A stretch of 38,858 nt of DNA from Sorangium cellulosum (GTDB lineage Bacteria; Myxococcota_A; Polyangia; Polyangiales; Polyangiaceae): contig DYPH01000049.1 in the NCBI GenBank assembly GCA_020720045.1, forward strand, positions 1-38,858, read 5' to 3'. Below, in pieces: positions 8,036 to 17,600 of this stretch. The stretch's first letter is position 1, and each line of letters starts with the position of its first letter. The position numbers and the translations under genes were made by a program. The notes beneath the pieces are model-generated. The model ran no database searches. It was not told the DNA's origin and saw only the letters and a list, made by a program, of their open reading frames with translations.

Positions 8036-9247
8036 CTAGGTCGGCGTGTTGCGCGAAACCCCGAGGCGAAGCGCCGCCGCTTCCCACCGCTCGCGCGCGT
8101 TGCGTACCGAGGGCGAGGCGGGGAAGAGGCGTTCTCCATCGGCGAGCAGCCGATCGGCCTCTTCCAGGCCGTCCCGGGTGTTTCGCGCGATGCGCGCGAG
8201 CGCGGCGTCGGCGCGGTGGAAGGCGAGCCGGGAGCGTGCGTTCCGATGGGTCGGGCAGACGCGAACGGCCCGCTCCGCCGTGGCGACGCGATCCGCCTGA
8301 GTGAGGAGGTCGTCCGAGAGAAAGATAAGCGACTGAGCGCAGAGAGCAGACCACGCAAACATCTCACCGGAGTCGCGTTCGATTCGCGCTGCGAGCGATT
8401 CAACAAGCGGCGCTAGCTGGCGCATCGTTCGCTCTTTGATAGGACCCTTTCCATCGGCCTTGTTCCACGCCCATAAGAAATGATCTGCCATTTCAAGCGT
8501 CTGCGTTTCAAGGACGAGCGGGCGGTCCGCCCACTCCCAGACGGCGGCAAGCGTCACCAAGGCGCCTTCTGCAAGTTTATCGCTTTCTTGAGCTTTTGCC
8601 TCGTGAATCGCCTCCAGCGGCGCCGCGGTCGCTTCGTCGAGGATGCGGTCAATGGCGGTTCGCGCCCGACGGCCGTAGCGATTGTTCTCGAGGGAGGCCG
8701 CCGTTCCAAGGAGCTGAAGCGCACTCCGTGATGCTGCAGTTCGCTCGCGCGCTCCGATTAGTGCACGTTTTTCAATCGCCTCCAGAGTATGGAAAGGGAG
8801 GTCTTGAATAAGGATTTCGAGGTCGACTTTTGCAGCATCTTCCCCGGCGGCCGCTTCGGCGATCCCCCGAAGCAAATCGGGTTTTTCGGTGAGGCGGCAC
8901 CACGCGCGGAGCGACGCAAGCTCAAGCGCGCGCCCCCGGTCGGTCCCCGCGAAACGGGGGAGGGGCGCCAAGCGCTCAAAGAGGACCGCCGCGGCGTGAA
9001 TCGCCGCGATCGGAAGGGTACCCGTCGATGCCCCATCGATGAGCCGCGCCAGGAAACTGTCGGTACGCCCCGCCTCCACCGCCGCAATCGCTTCGCTCCG
9101 TTCCACGCCGAGGGCAGAAAAAATACCTGCAAGTCTTGGTGGTTGGGGAATGTCGGGCGTACTCACCGCCTGCCAAAAATGAGCAGCAGCGACCTCCTCT
9201 TCGAGGCGCGCCAGGAGGGCGTCGTCGTCGGGGCGAAAGGAAATCAA
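8036..9247 (-). CDS. TPR-like helical-repeat protein, Hsp70 locus
   Basis: The protein has 403 residues from a TTG at 9247 (MISFRPDDD). A GAG core seven bases upstream, inside the end of the phosphoesterase gene, supports that start, and the gap to the upstream stop is only four bases. The protein is soluble and almost all helical. The last 100 residues look like TPR units (ADRVATAERAVRVCPTHRNA, then GLEEADRLLADGERLFPASP). The N-terminal half has longer helices and no motif I recognise. It is followed after 80 bases by the J-like gene and then Hsp70, so a co-chaperone or scaffold role is plausible but inferred. Confidence 0.6.
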   Translation of the reverse strand: MISFRPDDDALLARLEEEVAAAHFWQAVSTPDIPQPPRLAGIFSALGVERSEAIAAVEAGRTDSFLARLIDGASTGTLPIAAIHAAAVLFERLAPLPRFAGTDRGRALELASLRAWCRLTEKPDLLRGIAEAAAGEDAAKVDLEILIQDLPFHTLEAIEKRALIGARERTAASRSALQLLGTAASLENNRYGRRARTAIDRILDEATAAPLEAIHEAKAQESDKLAEGALVTLAAVWEWADRPLVLETQTLEMADHFLWAWNKADGKGPIKERTMRQLAPLVESLAARIERDSGEMFAWSALCAQSLIFLSDDLLTQADRVATAERAVRVCPTHRNARSRLAFHRADAALARIARNTRDGLEEADRLLADGERLFPASPSVRNARERWEAAALRLGVSRNTPT

Positions 9248-9251
9248 TGGC

Positions 9252-9929
9252 TTACTCGACGGGGAACCAGGCGTGGCGCGCGCGAATCGAGACGAGCCGG
9301 GCGCGACGCTCGGTCTCTGACTTCGGCATCGGCTCGTCGGCGTCGAGGACGAGCCCGGTCAGCGCGTTTCCGTAGACGCAGCCGGTGTCGAGCCCCGTCG
9401 CAAATGGATGAAATTGAAGGCCAACCATCGCGTGGTGGCCAAAGACGATGTGCTCGGGCCCGAGGTAGCGGCTGGCCCAAAGGACCTTCGGCTGTCCGAC
9501 CAAGCGGACATGCAGGATTGTCTCGCGGTCCTGCGCGAAAAAGGGGAGCGTCGGGTCGACGCCGGCATGGAGGACACGCACGCCATGCTCAGGGAGGTCG
9601 ATCCAGAGCGGCAGGGCATCAAGAAGGGCCCATTCTTCGGTGCTCAGCTGGCGGGCGAGATCCAAATGATTGGGGCCGAGCGGAATCTTCTCTTTTGTGC
9701 CGCGCGCACGGTGCCAACGGAGGAGGCGTTCCTCGTGGTTTCCGCGAACCGCCCGCGCGCCGACGGTCCGCAAGAGACGGAGAACCCCCCGCGAATCGGG
9801 GCCACGAGCGACCAAATCGCCTGCAAGAACCAGACGATCGCCCGTCGAAAAGCGCACAGCAACGAGCAGCGCGTCGAGTTCCTCGCGACACCCATGAACG
9901 TCGCCGACGAAAATCGTCCGCCCGTTCAC
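9252..9929 (-). CDS. PPP-family metallophosphoesterase (ApaH/PrpE-like)
   Basis: The protein has 225 residues from a GTG at 9929. GGGGAA lies four bases before this GTG, and there is no better start inside. The two-metal site of the PPP superfamily is intact: GDVHG at residues 9-13, GDLVARGPDS at 37-46, GNHE at 63-66, His121 in LHAGVDP and His165 in VFGHHA. The C-terminal DTGCVYGNALTGL (181-193) is typical of the bacterial ApaH/PrpE group, which hydrolyses diadenosine tetraphosphate or phosphoproteins; the substrate cannot be told from sequence. It is the first gene of the run leading to Hsp70, 73 bases after glgC. A link to heat or stress signalling through Ap4A or protein dephosphorylation is speculative. 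Confidence 0.85.
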   Translation of the reverse strand: MNGRTIFVGDVHGCREELDALLVAVRFSTGDRLVLAGDLVARGPDSRGVLRLLRTVGARAVRGNHEERLLRWHRARGTKEKIPLGPNHLDLARQLSTEEWALLDALPLWIDLPEHGVRVLHAGVDPTLPFFAQDRETILHVRLVGQPKVLWASRYLGPEHIVFGHHAMVGLQFHPFATGLDTGCVYGNALTGLVLDADEPMPKSETERRARLVSIRARHAWFPVE

Positions 9930-10002
9930 CGTTTCCCCGCTTCGAGGAGCCCGATCATTCAAACACCCTAAAACCGCCCTCAGATCGAAAAGAAATAGCC
10001 GC

Positions 10003-11271
10003 TCAATCGGTGATCTTTGCCCGCTTCGGGATGACGACGATACCGTTCGCCGTGACCGTGAAGCGACGCCTGTCGGCCTCACTATCGTAGCCGATGACCG
10101 TCCCCGCCGGAATTTCGACGTCTTTGTCGATGATCGCCTTCCGGATCTTCGCGTGGCGCCCGATGATGACGCGCTCGAAGAGGACGCTCTCCTGGATCTC
10201 GCTGAACGAGTGGATGCGGCAGCCGGGGGCGAGCACGCTCCGATGGATGCGCCCGCCGGAGACGATGCAGCCGTGGGAGACAAGGCTCTCGGTGGCCGTT
10301 CCGACGCGCGCGAGGGTTTCGTCGCGGAAGACGAACTTGGCCGGCGGATCGTGGGAGTTGGCGGTCCGGATGGGCCAACGGGGATTGTAGAGGTTGAACT
10401 GGGGCTGGACGGCGATGAGGTCCATCTGCGCCTCCCAGTACGCTTCGATGGTGCCGATGTCGCGCCAGTAGCCGCGGCTCGTTCGTACAAATTCGGCGCC
10501 GACTTCGGCTTCCTCGCCAGGAATCTCATTCGTCATGAAATCGTAGGCAAATACCGGGCGCCCCTCGCGGACCATTCGCGGCAATACGTCGTGGCCGAAG
10601 TCGTGGCGGGTATCGCGCCGCGCGTCCCAGTCGAGTTCGTCACGGAGCGCCTGCGTTTCGAAGACATAGTTGCCCATGCTCGCTAGACAGACGTCGTCGC
10701 GGCCCGGCATGGTGGGCGGATTTGCGACCTTCTCATGGAAGGCGATGATTCGACCTTCCTCGTTGATTTCAATGACGCCGAAGGCGCTCGCTTCTGCCTT
10801 CGGGACCGGAATCGCTGCGATCGTCGCGACTGCGCTCTTGCGACGATGAAACTTGAGCATCTGAGCCACGTCCATCTTGTAGACGTGGTCCCCGCCAAAG
10901 ACGCAGACGAGTTCCGGCTGGTCATCGTCGATTACGTGAGAGCATTGGTAGACGGCGTCGGCCGAGCCTTTGTACCAACTGATTCCGGTGCGCATTTGCG
11001 CAGGGATCGTCTCGATGTAGGACCCCAACATCGGATTGAGATGCCAGGCGCGCGAGATGTGCTCTTCGAGGGAGGCGCTCTTGTACTGGGTAAGTACCTT
11101 GATGCGCGTCAAACCCGAATTGACGAAATTCGAGAGCACGATATCGATGATTCGGTAGCGGCCGCCGAAGGGGACGGCCGGCTTGGCGCGCTCCGACGTG
11201 AGCGGGGCGAGGCGCTTCCCCTCGCCGCCAGCGAGAATCATGACGAGCACGCGATCGTTGTGGGTGGCCAT
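10003..11271 (-). CDS. glgC: Glucose-1-phosphate adenylyltransferase
   Basis: GlgC makes ADP-glucose from glucose-1-phosphate and ATP, the committed step of glycogen synthesis. The protein has 422 residues from the ATG at 11271 (MATHNDRVLVMILAGG). A GTG at 11310 would add 13 residues, but neither start has a well-placed Shine-Dalgarno. Visible family motifs are ILAGGEGKRLAPLT (nucleotide loop), FGGDHVYKMD, and GYWRDIGTIEAYWEAQMDL, followed by a C-terminal left-handed beta-helix (SGGRIHRSVLAPGC, then IGRHAKIRKAIIDKDVEIP). The glucose-1-phosphate lysine motif, usually FxEKP, reads FHEKVANPP. The length matches the bacterial family. It is divergent from xdhC, with a 15-bp palindrome between them. 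Confidence 0.95.
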   Translation of the reverse strand: MATHNDRVLVMILAGGEGKRLAPLTSERAKPAVPFGGRYRIIDIVLSNFVNSGLTRIKVLTQYKSASLEEHISRAWHLNPMLGSYIETIPAQMRTGISWYKGSADAVYQCSHVIDDDQPELVCVFGGDHVYKMDVAQMLKFHRRKSAVATIAAIPVPKAEASAFGVIEINEEGRIIAFHEKVANPPTMPGRDDVCLASMGNYVFETQALRDELDWDARRDTRHDFGHDVLPRMVREGRPVFAYDFMTNEIPGEEAEVGAEFVRTSRGYWRDIGTIEAYWEAQMDLIAVQPQFNLYNPRWPIRTANSHDPPAKFVFRDETLARVGTATESLVSHGCIVSGGRIHRSVLAPGCRIHSFSEIQESVLFERVIIGRHAKIRKAIIDKDVEIPAGTVIGYDSEADRRRFTVTANGIVVIPKRAKITD

Positions 11272-11352
11272 GGGTACTCGGACGGTCCTTTGCTTTCGAG
11301 CGGTCGCCACGTACGCCGCAGGGAGCGGCGACGATCCATCGGCGATCGGCGC

Positions 11353-11367
11353 TTCAGGTTACCTGAA
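11353..11367. promoter_or_regulatory. 15-bp perfect palindrome in glgC-xdhC divergent region
   Basis: TTCAGGT-T-ACCTGAA is a perfect inverted repeat with an odd centre, located 38 bases before xdhC and 82 bases before the chosen glgC start. On the top strand it is followed by an A-run (GAAAAAAG), so read leftward it is a stem preceded by U residues, not a normal terminator. The position between divergent genes fits an operator for a dimeric regulator; which one is unknown. Confidence 0.4.
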
Positions 11368-11404
11368 AAAAGCGTAGGAAGGCGCGCGAGATCGCCCCTA
11401 CCCG

Positions 11405-12220
11405 ATGCCTGTGTCGTCCATTTCCTCCCCTCTTGTTGCGCTTCCGCCCGCCGAATTCCTGCGGCGCGTCGCTGCGCGCATCGATGCGGGGCATGGGGGC
11501 GCCCAAGCGACCGTCGTCGCGCGCCACGGTTCGGCCCCGGCGACACCCGGTCAAAAGATCTACGTGGGCGGCGATGGCGTCGCCTTTGGAACGGTCGGCG
11601 GCGGCGCCATCGAAAAGGCGGTCCTCGCCGATTTGGCGGCGATCGCCGCGGCGCCGCGGAGCGCCCCCTTCCGAACCGTCGAACACAAACTCGGTGCAAC
11701 CCTCGGGATGTGCTGTGGAGGACGCGTGACGCTCCTACTTGAACCGGTCCCCGCGCGGCTGCCTGTGCTCATCGTCGGCGGCGGCCACGTCGGGGCGGCG
11801 CTCGCTCCGCTCCTGGCGACGCTCGATTTTGCGGTCACCCTCGCCGATGCACGTGAATCGTTTGGAGAAAATGGGCGGTTTCCCGGCGTGCTCTCTCTCC
11901 CTGTCGACCACGACGAGGCGGGGCGCATGCTCCCCGAAGAGGCGGCGATCGCCGTGATGACCCACGACCATCAGCTCGATCAGGAGGTGATCGAGTGGGC
12001 CTTCCGCCGACGCTTCGGCTTCGTCGGCGGCGTCGGCAGTCGCGCAAAGGCGGAGCGGACGCGGCAACGGTTGGAGCTCAAAGGGTTTTCTGAAACCGAT
12101 CGCCAGCGACTCCGCATGCCGGTCGGCGTCGACATCGGCGCCCGTTCGCCGGCAGAAATCGCGATCGCGATCGCCGCCGAGCTGATCGCCTACCGAGCGT
12201 CGCTCACGGAGAGCCGATGA
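11405..12220 (+). CDS. xdhC: XdhC/CoxI-family molybdenum cofactor maturation protein
   Basis: The protein has 271 residues. XdhC-family proteins bind molybdenum cofactor, promote its sulfuration and insert it into xanthine dehydrogenase. The N-terminal XdhC domain shows ATVVARHGSAPATPGQK, FGTVGGGAIEKAVL and LGMCCGGRVTLLLEPV (the Cys-Cys pair is typical). The C-terminal half is a Rossmann domain (PVLIVGGGHVGAALAPLL) ending in the conserved FVGGVGSRAKAERTRQRL and MPVGVDIGARSPAEIAIAIAAEL. It overlaps the EamA exporter gene by four bases (ATGA). The xanthine dehydrogenase lies 2.4 kb downstream on the same strand, separated by two leftward genes, which suggests an interrupted xdh locus. Confidence 0.92.
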   Translation: MPVSSISSPLVALPPAEFLRRVAARIDAGHGGAQATVVARHGSAPATPGQKIYVGGDGVAFGTVGGGAIEKAVLADLAAIAAAPRSAPFRTVEHKLGATLGMCCGGRVTLLLEPVPARLPVLIVGGGHVGAALAPLLATLDFAVTLADARESFGENGRFPGVLSLPVDHDEAGRMLPEEAAIAVMTHDHQLDQEVIEWAFRRRFGFVGGVGSRAKAERTRQRLELKGFSETDRQRLRMPVGVDIGARSPAEIAIAIAAELIAYRASLTESR

Positions 12221-13134
12221 AGCCGGCGCCGAAGCTCGCGCCGAGCGCCCTCCTCGCGCTGGGTGCAGTCTACACGATTTGGGGATCGACCTACCTTGCG
12301 CTCCGATGGCTCGTCGCCGAGGTCCCCGCTCTCCTCGCCGCTGGCAGTCGCTTCGTGCTCGCTGGGTCGGCGCTCCTCGCCTTCGCTCTTCTCCGGAAGC
12401 CGAAAGCGGCCGCCGCCGAGGATGTTCCGAGCGTGCGACCGACGGCGCGGGGGCTGTTCTTCGCTACACTCGCGGGATCGTTGATGTTTCTCGTCGGGAA
12501 CGGCTTCGTCTCGCTCGCGGAGAAGGAGGTCTCGTCGGGACTCGCCGCCGTCGTCTGCGGCACGATGCCGCTCTTCGTCAGCATCTTCGGCTTCTTCCTC
12601 GGCGAGGCGCCTTCGTGGAAGGAGGGGCTCGGACTTGCGCTCGGTTTCTTCGGCGTCGCCGTCGTCGGTTCCGGCTCGCTCAATGCGAGTTTCGGTGCCG
12701 GTACACTGCTTCTTCTTGCGCAAATCGGCTGGGCGATTGGGAGTCTCGTCAATCGCCGCTTCGGCAAAGAGATGGGGAGCGGTCTCTTCCCGTCGGCGCT
12801 CCAGATGATCGGGGGCGGGCTGGTCACCGTCGTCGTTGCCCTCGCAAAGGGGGAGCGCTTTCCGACGGCGGCCCCTTCCGCGCTCGCCATCGGCGCGTTC
12901 GCTTACCTCTGTGTCTTCGGAAGCATCGTCGCCTTCACCGCCTACACCCACCTCTTACGGACGGTGACTCCGGCCCTCGCGACGAGCTACGCCTACGTCA
13001 CGCCGCTTGTGGCCGTCGTCCTCGGCTGGTCGCTCGGCCGCGAAAAAATTGGCCCCGCGACGATCGTCGGGGGCCTGTTGGTCGCGCTTGGTGTTGCGCT
13101 CGTTCTTCGCGGAAAACGCCCGAAGCACGCGTAG
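12217..13134 (+). CDS. EamA/DMT-family exporter (YedA-like)
   Basis: The protein has 305 residues with about ten hydrophobic segments in two EamA repeats, the arrangement of drug/metabolite transporters. The first repeat opens with ALGAVYTIWGSTYLALRW, typical of the YedA/RhaT-like branch; the second carries LLAQIGWAIGSLVNRR and ends FGSIVAFTAYTHLLRTV, then YVTPLVAVVLGW. It sits in the inner membrane and probably exports a metabolite. Coupling to xdhC by a four-base overlap suggests a purine-related or detoxification substrate, but this is inference. The gene ends seven bases before the convergent Pro-rich gene, with a hairpin in between. Confidence 0.88.
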   Translation: MKPAPKLAPSALLALGAVYTIWGSTYLALRWLVAEVPALLAAGSRFVLAGSALLAFALLRKPKAAAAEDVPSVRPTARGLFFATLAGSLMFLVGNGFVSLAEKEVSSGLAAVVCGTMPLFVSIFGFFLGEAPSWKEGLGLALGFFGVAVVGSGSLNASFGAGTLLLLAQIGWAIGSLVNRRFGKEMGSGLFPSALQMIGGGLVTVVVALAKGERFPTAAPSALAIGAFAYLCVFGSIVAFTAYTHLLRTVTPALATSYAYVTPLVAVVLGWSLGREKIGPATIVGGLLVALGVALVLRGKRPKHA

Positions 13135-13154
13135 CGCCCGTCAGCGGACGGGCG
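13135..13154. terminator. Hairpin between convergent genes
   Basis: CGCCCGTC-AGCG-GACGGGCG forms a perfect 8-bp GC-rich stem with a 4-base loop. It begins directly after the TAG of the EamA exporter and runs into the 3' end of the convergent gene that stops at 13141. No T-run follows on either strand, so it is an imperfect intrinsic terminator, perhaps bidirectional. Confidence 0.45.
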
Positions 13155-13815
13155 GGAGCATGTGGCTCGGCTGCGGCGGGATGACGTTGAGATCGCCCCC
13201 CATGAAGAGGAAGAACGGGGCGCTGTAGCGGAGCGTCGTTGTGTAGCCGGGGTGGATGGCGATCCGCTGGACGGCGCCGCCGGTCGGCCCGAACATGTAA
13301 TTGAAGGATACACGGACTTCGTAGGGGCCGGCAGGGAGCGGGATCGTCGACCAACCCCACGGGCGCGACATTTTTCGCCCATTGATTTCCACGTTTGTGG
13401 AGACCAAGAAGAGAATCCACTGCATAAAGAAGAAGCTCGTGTGAACGCGCAGCTCCCCCATCGTCGCAGGGTCGTAGGCTTGTGGCTGCCCATAGGGCTG
13501 CATCGCCTGCTGGCCGTACCCTTGCGGGTAGCCCTGCTGCGGATAGCCCGGCTGCTGGCCTTGTTGGGGATACCCCTGCTGCTGGCCCTGCTGGGGATAC
13601 CCCTGCTGGGGGTAGCCCTGCGGGGGGTGTTGGGGAGCGCCAAACCCACCTGGCGGCGGCGGGTATCCCCCCGGCGGCGGACCATAACCGCCCCCTCCGG
13701 GCGGCGCCGGTGGGCCGTATCCTCCCCCGCCGGGCGGCGGAGGGGGCCCCGGCGGAGGGCCGTAACCTCCACCTCCGGGCGGCGGCGGCGGTCCGTAGGG
13801 GCCCTGATTGCTCAC
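13141..13815 (-). CDS. Pro/Gly/Gln-rich protein with beta-rich C-terminal domain
   Basis: The protein has 224 residues from a GTG at 13815 that overlaps the upstream stop by four bases (GTGA). Residues 1-115 are low complexity: blocks of GPPPPPGGGGYG, then repeats of QQGYPQQGQ. Residues 120-224 form a compact domain with alternating beta strands: TNVEINGRKM, WGWSTIPLPAGPYEVRVSFNYMF, then IAIHPGYTTTLRYSAPFFLFMGG. A similar domain (an 'INGR / WG / PLPAG / Y-F / LRY-AP / GG' pattern) is known to me from Pro-rich proteins of actinobacteria and myxobacteria, but without a function. There is no signal peptide. Strong codon-level repetition at about 13500-13800 makes expansion or contraction of the repeat likely. 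Confidence 0.75.
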   Translation of the reverse strand: MSNQGPYGPPPPPGGGGYGPPPGPPPPPGGGGYGPPAPPGGGGYGPPPGGYPPPPGGFGAPQHPPQGYPQQGYPQQGQQQGYPQQGQQPGYPQQGYPQGYGQQAMQPYGQPQAYDPATMGELRVHTSFFFMQWILFLVSTNVEINGRKMSRPWGWSTIPLPAGPYEVRVSFNYMFGPTGGAVQRIAIHPGYTTTLRYSAPFFLFMGGDLNVIPPQPSHMLPPVR

Positions 13816-14576
13816 TTGCGACGACCTTTCACGAGGGCATCGACCCCCTCTTGGCCACCGAGCTTCTCAAAGGTATTTGCTGCCATTTTCTGAAGGCGCT
13901 CCTGCTCGACCGGCGAGAGCCCTCCGAGCATCCGCTGGGCCATTTGCATCAAGTCGCCGCCGGCGAAAAAGGCATTGAGATCGATGCCGGCCCCCCCCGC
14001 AGCACCGCCTTGCATCAATTGATCGGCCATTTGTTCTGCGGCGTCGAGGAGCTCGGGGTTCGCGTCGATAGATGCCTGCATCTTCTCCATCGCCCCCTTC
14101 ATCGCGTCCCCGTCGCCGAAGAGCTGGGCGCGCACGAAGGCGGCCGACGACGCTGCATCGAAGGTCGCGAAGGCGGGGCCGTAGAGGGCGGCTCCGCGCT
14201 CCTTCATCACTGCGGCGGCATCTTCGTCGCCGAGCTGAGGGATCCAGGCGCCTGCATCGCCGAAATACTCAATGGCCGTTTCATAGCTGGCGTAGCCGTC
14301 GTCCCCCCAGCCGACGTCGGGCGCAACCAGAAAGCCACGTGCGTCGTCATGAAGATTTAGTGCCTCGCCGAGGCCCTGGCGGGCAAACGCACCGAGCTCT
14401 TCCGGCTCCCCGGCAAAGGCGATCCCAAGGAATACGGCGGTGCCGTCTTCGCCGAGCGGGACGACGGGGAAGGTCTCCTCCAAGGCCGTCGCGTAGTCGG
14501 CGGCTGGCGTGAGGGCGAGCGCTTCGCAGAAACGCGTGTAGGGTGCACGAAAGATGGCGACGGCGTCGATAGACAT
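13812..14576 (-). CDS. Met-rich soluble protein, function unknown
   Basis: The protein has 254 residues and no signal peptide. The N-terminal 140 residues are mixed alpha/beta (AIFRAPYTRFCEAL, then PLGEDGTAVFLGIAF) and unfamiliar to me. Residues of about 160-235 are helical and rich in Met, Gln and Asn: MKGAMEKMQASIDANPELLD, then AEQMADQLMQGG and GGDLMQMAQRMLGGLSP. The DANPELLDAAEQM pattern recalls STI1/ubiquilin-type helices that bind hydrophobic segments, but this resemblance is weak. It is translationally coupled to the Pro/Gly/Gln-rich gene downstream, so the two proteins probably act together. It is divergent from xanthine dehydrogenase with an 86-base spacer. Confidence 0.65.
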   Translation of the reverse strand: MSIDAVAIFRAPYTRFCEALALTPAADYATALEETFPVVPLGEDGTAVFLGIAFAGEPEELGAFARQGLGEALNLHDDARGFLVAPDVGWGDDGYASYETAIEYFGDAGAWIPQLGDEDAAAVMKERGAALYGPAFATFDAASSAAFVRAQLFGDGDAMKGAMEKMQASIDANPELLDAAEQMADQLMQGGAAGGAGIDLNAFFAGGDLMQMAQRMLGGLSPVEQERLQKMAANTFEKLGGQEGVDALVKGRRK

Positions 14577-14662
14577 GGCGAGGCCGACCTTACGCCATCG
14601 GAGCCCCAGCGACAGGAGAACAATGCCCCTTTTTCGGACAAACGGGTAGGTTGGCGCCGTCT

Positions 14663-17600
14663 ATGAGCGCCCCCTCCGCCGCCCAAGGTCCCCTCTCGTT
14701 TCTCCTCGACGGCGCCCGCGTCTCCCTCGCGGCGAGCAGCGAACCGCCCCATCGGACGCTCCTCCAATGGCTCCGCGCGACCGGCCGCACGGCGAGCAAA
14801 GAGGGGTGCGCGGAAGGGGATTGCGGCGCCTGCACGGTCCTCCTTCTCGACCGCGACGGGCAGGGAAATCCCACGTGGCGCGCGATCAACGCATGCATCG
14901 CGCTGCTCGCCACGATGCACGAGCGCGAGATTGTGACCGCCGCTGGACTCGGTCTCCTCGCCGGCGAAAAGGTCGACGGCTTCGCCGAGTCGCTCCATCC
15001 CGTCCAGGCGGCGATGATTCGCCGCTACGGCTCCCAGTGCGGCTACTGCACGCCCGGCTTCGTCTGTTCGATGGCGGAGGGGTACTACCGGGATGATCTT
15101 TCCGCCGCCTCAAACGAGGAACGTATCCTCGATCAATTGAACGGAAATCTCTGCCGTTGCACTGGCTACCGGGCGATCCGCGACGCGATGAGCGACGCTC
15201 TCGCGGCCAAGGCAACCAAAGATCTGACCGGCGATCTCCTTCAGATTACGAAGAAGAAAGCGCTACCTGCCGCTTCCTCCTTCGCTTTTGAGACGGCGGA
15301 AGGGGCTTTCCTTCGGCCGTCGAACCTCGACGAACTGCTCGCCGCAAAAGCGAAGGATCCCGAGGCGGAGCTGGTCTGTGGCGCGACGGAAATCGGCGTC
15401 TACGCGAACAAGAAACAGCAACGTTGGAAGGCGCTTATCGCCGTCGACACCATCCCCGAACTCCTGGAAGTGACGCAGACGGAGCAGGCGTGGCGTATCG
15501 GCGCGTCGGTTTCACTCACGAGCGTCGAAGAGGCGCTCGCTGGCGAGTACCCGCTCCTCGACGCGATGTTCGCCGTCTTTGCGAGCCGCCCGATTCGGAG
15601 CCGCGCGTCGCTCGCGGGGAACCTCGTCACCGCGAGCCCCATCGGCGACATGGCCCCGTGCCTCCTCGCCCTCGATGCAACGTTGCACCTTGCATCCAAA
15701 GAGCGTGGGCCCCGCGAAGTGGCGATCGCCAGCTTTTTTACTGGGTACCGCGCGACGGTGCTCGCGAAAGATGAAGTCGTCGTCGCCGTCGAGATCCCCC
15801 GCAGCGTGACCGCCGGCTGCACCCGCGAGCAGTCGAGCGTGAAGGTCTCGAAGCGCCGCGAGCTGGATATCTCCATCGTCTCCGCCGCCTTCGTCGTCGA
15901 CGTCGACGCAGACGGAATTGTGCAGCATGCACGTATTGCCTACGGCGGCGTCGCAGCGACCCCGCTCCGCGCCTATGCGGCCGAGGAGGCGCTCGTCGGG
16001 AAGCGGTGGCGCGCCGTCGACGTCGCCTCTGCCAACACGATTGCCGCGACGCGGGCCGCGGTAGCCGACGTACTCGCTGGAATTTACACGCCGATTGACG
16101 ACGTGCGTGCCAAAAAAGGATACCGGGTCGGTCTCATCGCCACGCTCTTTGAGCGCTTCTTCGATGGCGAGCACGGCCCGATCCTCCCCCCGGAGAGCTA
16201 CGGAAAGCGCTTGTCTCCGCCCGGCGAGACGCCGGATCGGAGAACCCCTTCCGAAGCGGCGCCGATTGCCGTCCACGAAGGGACCGCGAAGAAGCATCCC
16301 CACGAGAGCGCTGTCGGTCACGTCACCGGGAGCGCCCGCTACGTCGACGACGTCGGCCGGACGCGCCACGCGCTCACCCTCTGGCCCGCCGGGAGCCCCT
16401 ACGCCCGCGCGCGGCTCGATGCCCTCGATGTCGACGAAGCGGCGGCGATGCCGGGCGTGCATACGGTGCTCACAGCGGCCGATATTCCTGGCGAAAATGA
16501 TGTCGGCGCCGTCCGCAAAGACGAGTCGCTCCTCGTGCCGATCGGCGGCGAAGCCTCCTACCTCGGACACATGGTGGCGGTCGTCGTCGCGGAGACCGAG
16601 GAGCTCGCGCGTGCCGCGGCCGGGAAGATCCGTGCAAGCTACACTGAGCTTCCGCCGGTCCTCGGCATGGAAGAGGCGCTCGCTGCCGAAAGCTTCCATT
16701 CGGCGGGCCACCGCATCGTGCGCGGCGACGCAGCGGCCGCGTTGAAGAGCGCCTTCCGCACCGTCTCCGGGACGCTCACCATCGGTGGCCAGGAGCATTT
16801 TTACCTGGAAAGTCACGCCGCGTTTGCCGAAGCGGGCGACGACGGCGACGTGAAGGTTCTCTCGTCGACCCAGCACCCGAGCGAGGTGCAGGCGGTCGTC
16901 TCCCACGTGCTCCATCTTCCGCGTCACCGGGTCGTCGTCGAGAGCCCTCGCATGGGGGGGGGCTTCGGCGGAAAGGAGACCCAGGGGAACACCTGGGCGG
17001 CGCTCGTGGCGCTCGCCGCGTGCAAAACCAAGCGCCCGGTCCGCGTCCAACTCGACCGCGATCTCGACATGGAGCTCACCGGGAAGCGCCACCCCTTCTT
17101 TGCGAAGTACCAGGTGGGATTTGACGCAGAAGGGCATTTGAGCGGCGCAAACGTTGAGCTGTACAACGATGGCGGTTGGGCCCTCGATCTCAGCGAATCG
17201 ATCTGCGATCGCGGCCTGTTTCACCTCGACAACGCCTATTACATTCCCCACGTCGACTTCTTCGGGCGCGTCCTCAAGACGAACACCACGAGCCATACCG
17301 CGTTCCGCGGCTTCGGCGGTCCGCAAGGAATGGTCGTCATTGAGGAAATTATCGATCGCGTCGCCCGAGAACTCGGCCTCCCGCCGGAGATCGTCCGTGA
17401 GCGCAACCTCTATCGCGGCGACGGGGAGACGAACACGACCCACTACGGGCAGCACCTTGACGACAATCGAATTTCCCGGATTTGGTCCGAGCTTCTCGCG
17501 AGCTCACGCTTCGAAGCACGCAAGGAAGAGATAGCCCGCTTCAATGCGGAATCTCCGCGTATCAAACGAGGTATCGCGATCACGCCGGTGAAATTCGGCA

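Noticed and set aside
15512-17455. Leftward open frame of 647 codons inside xanthine dehydrogenase
   Set aside because: Antisense shadow; the rightward frame carries all xanthine dehydrogenase motifs.
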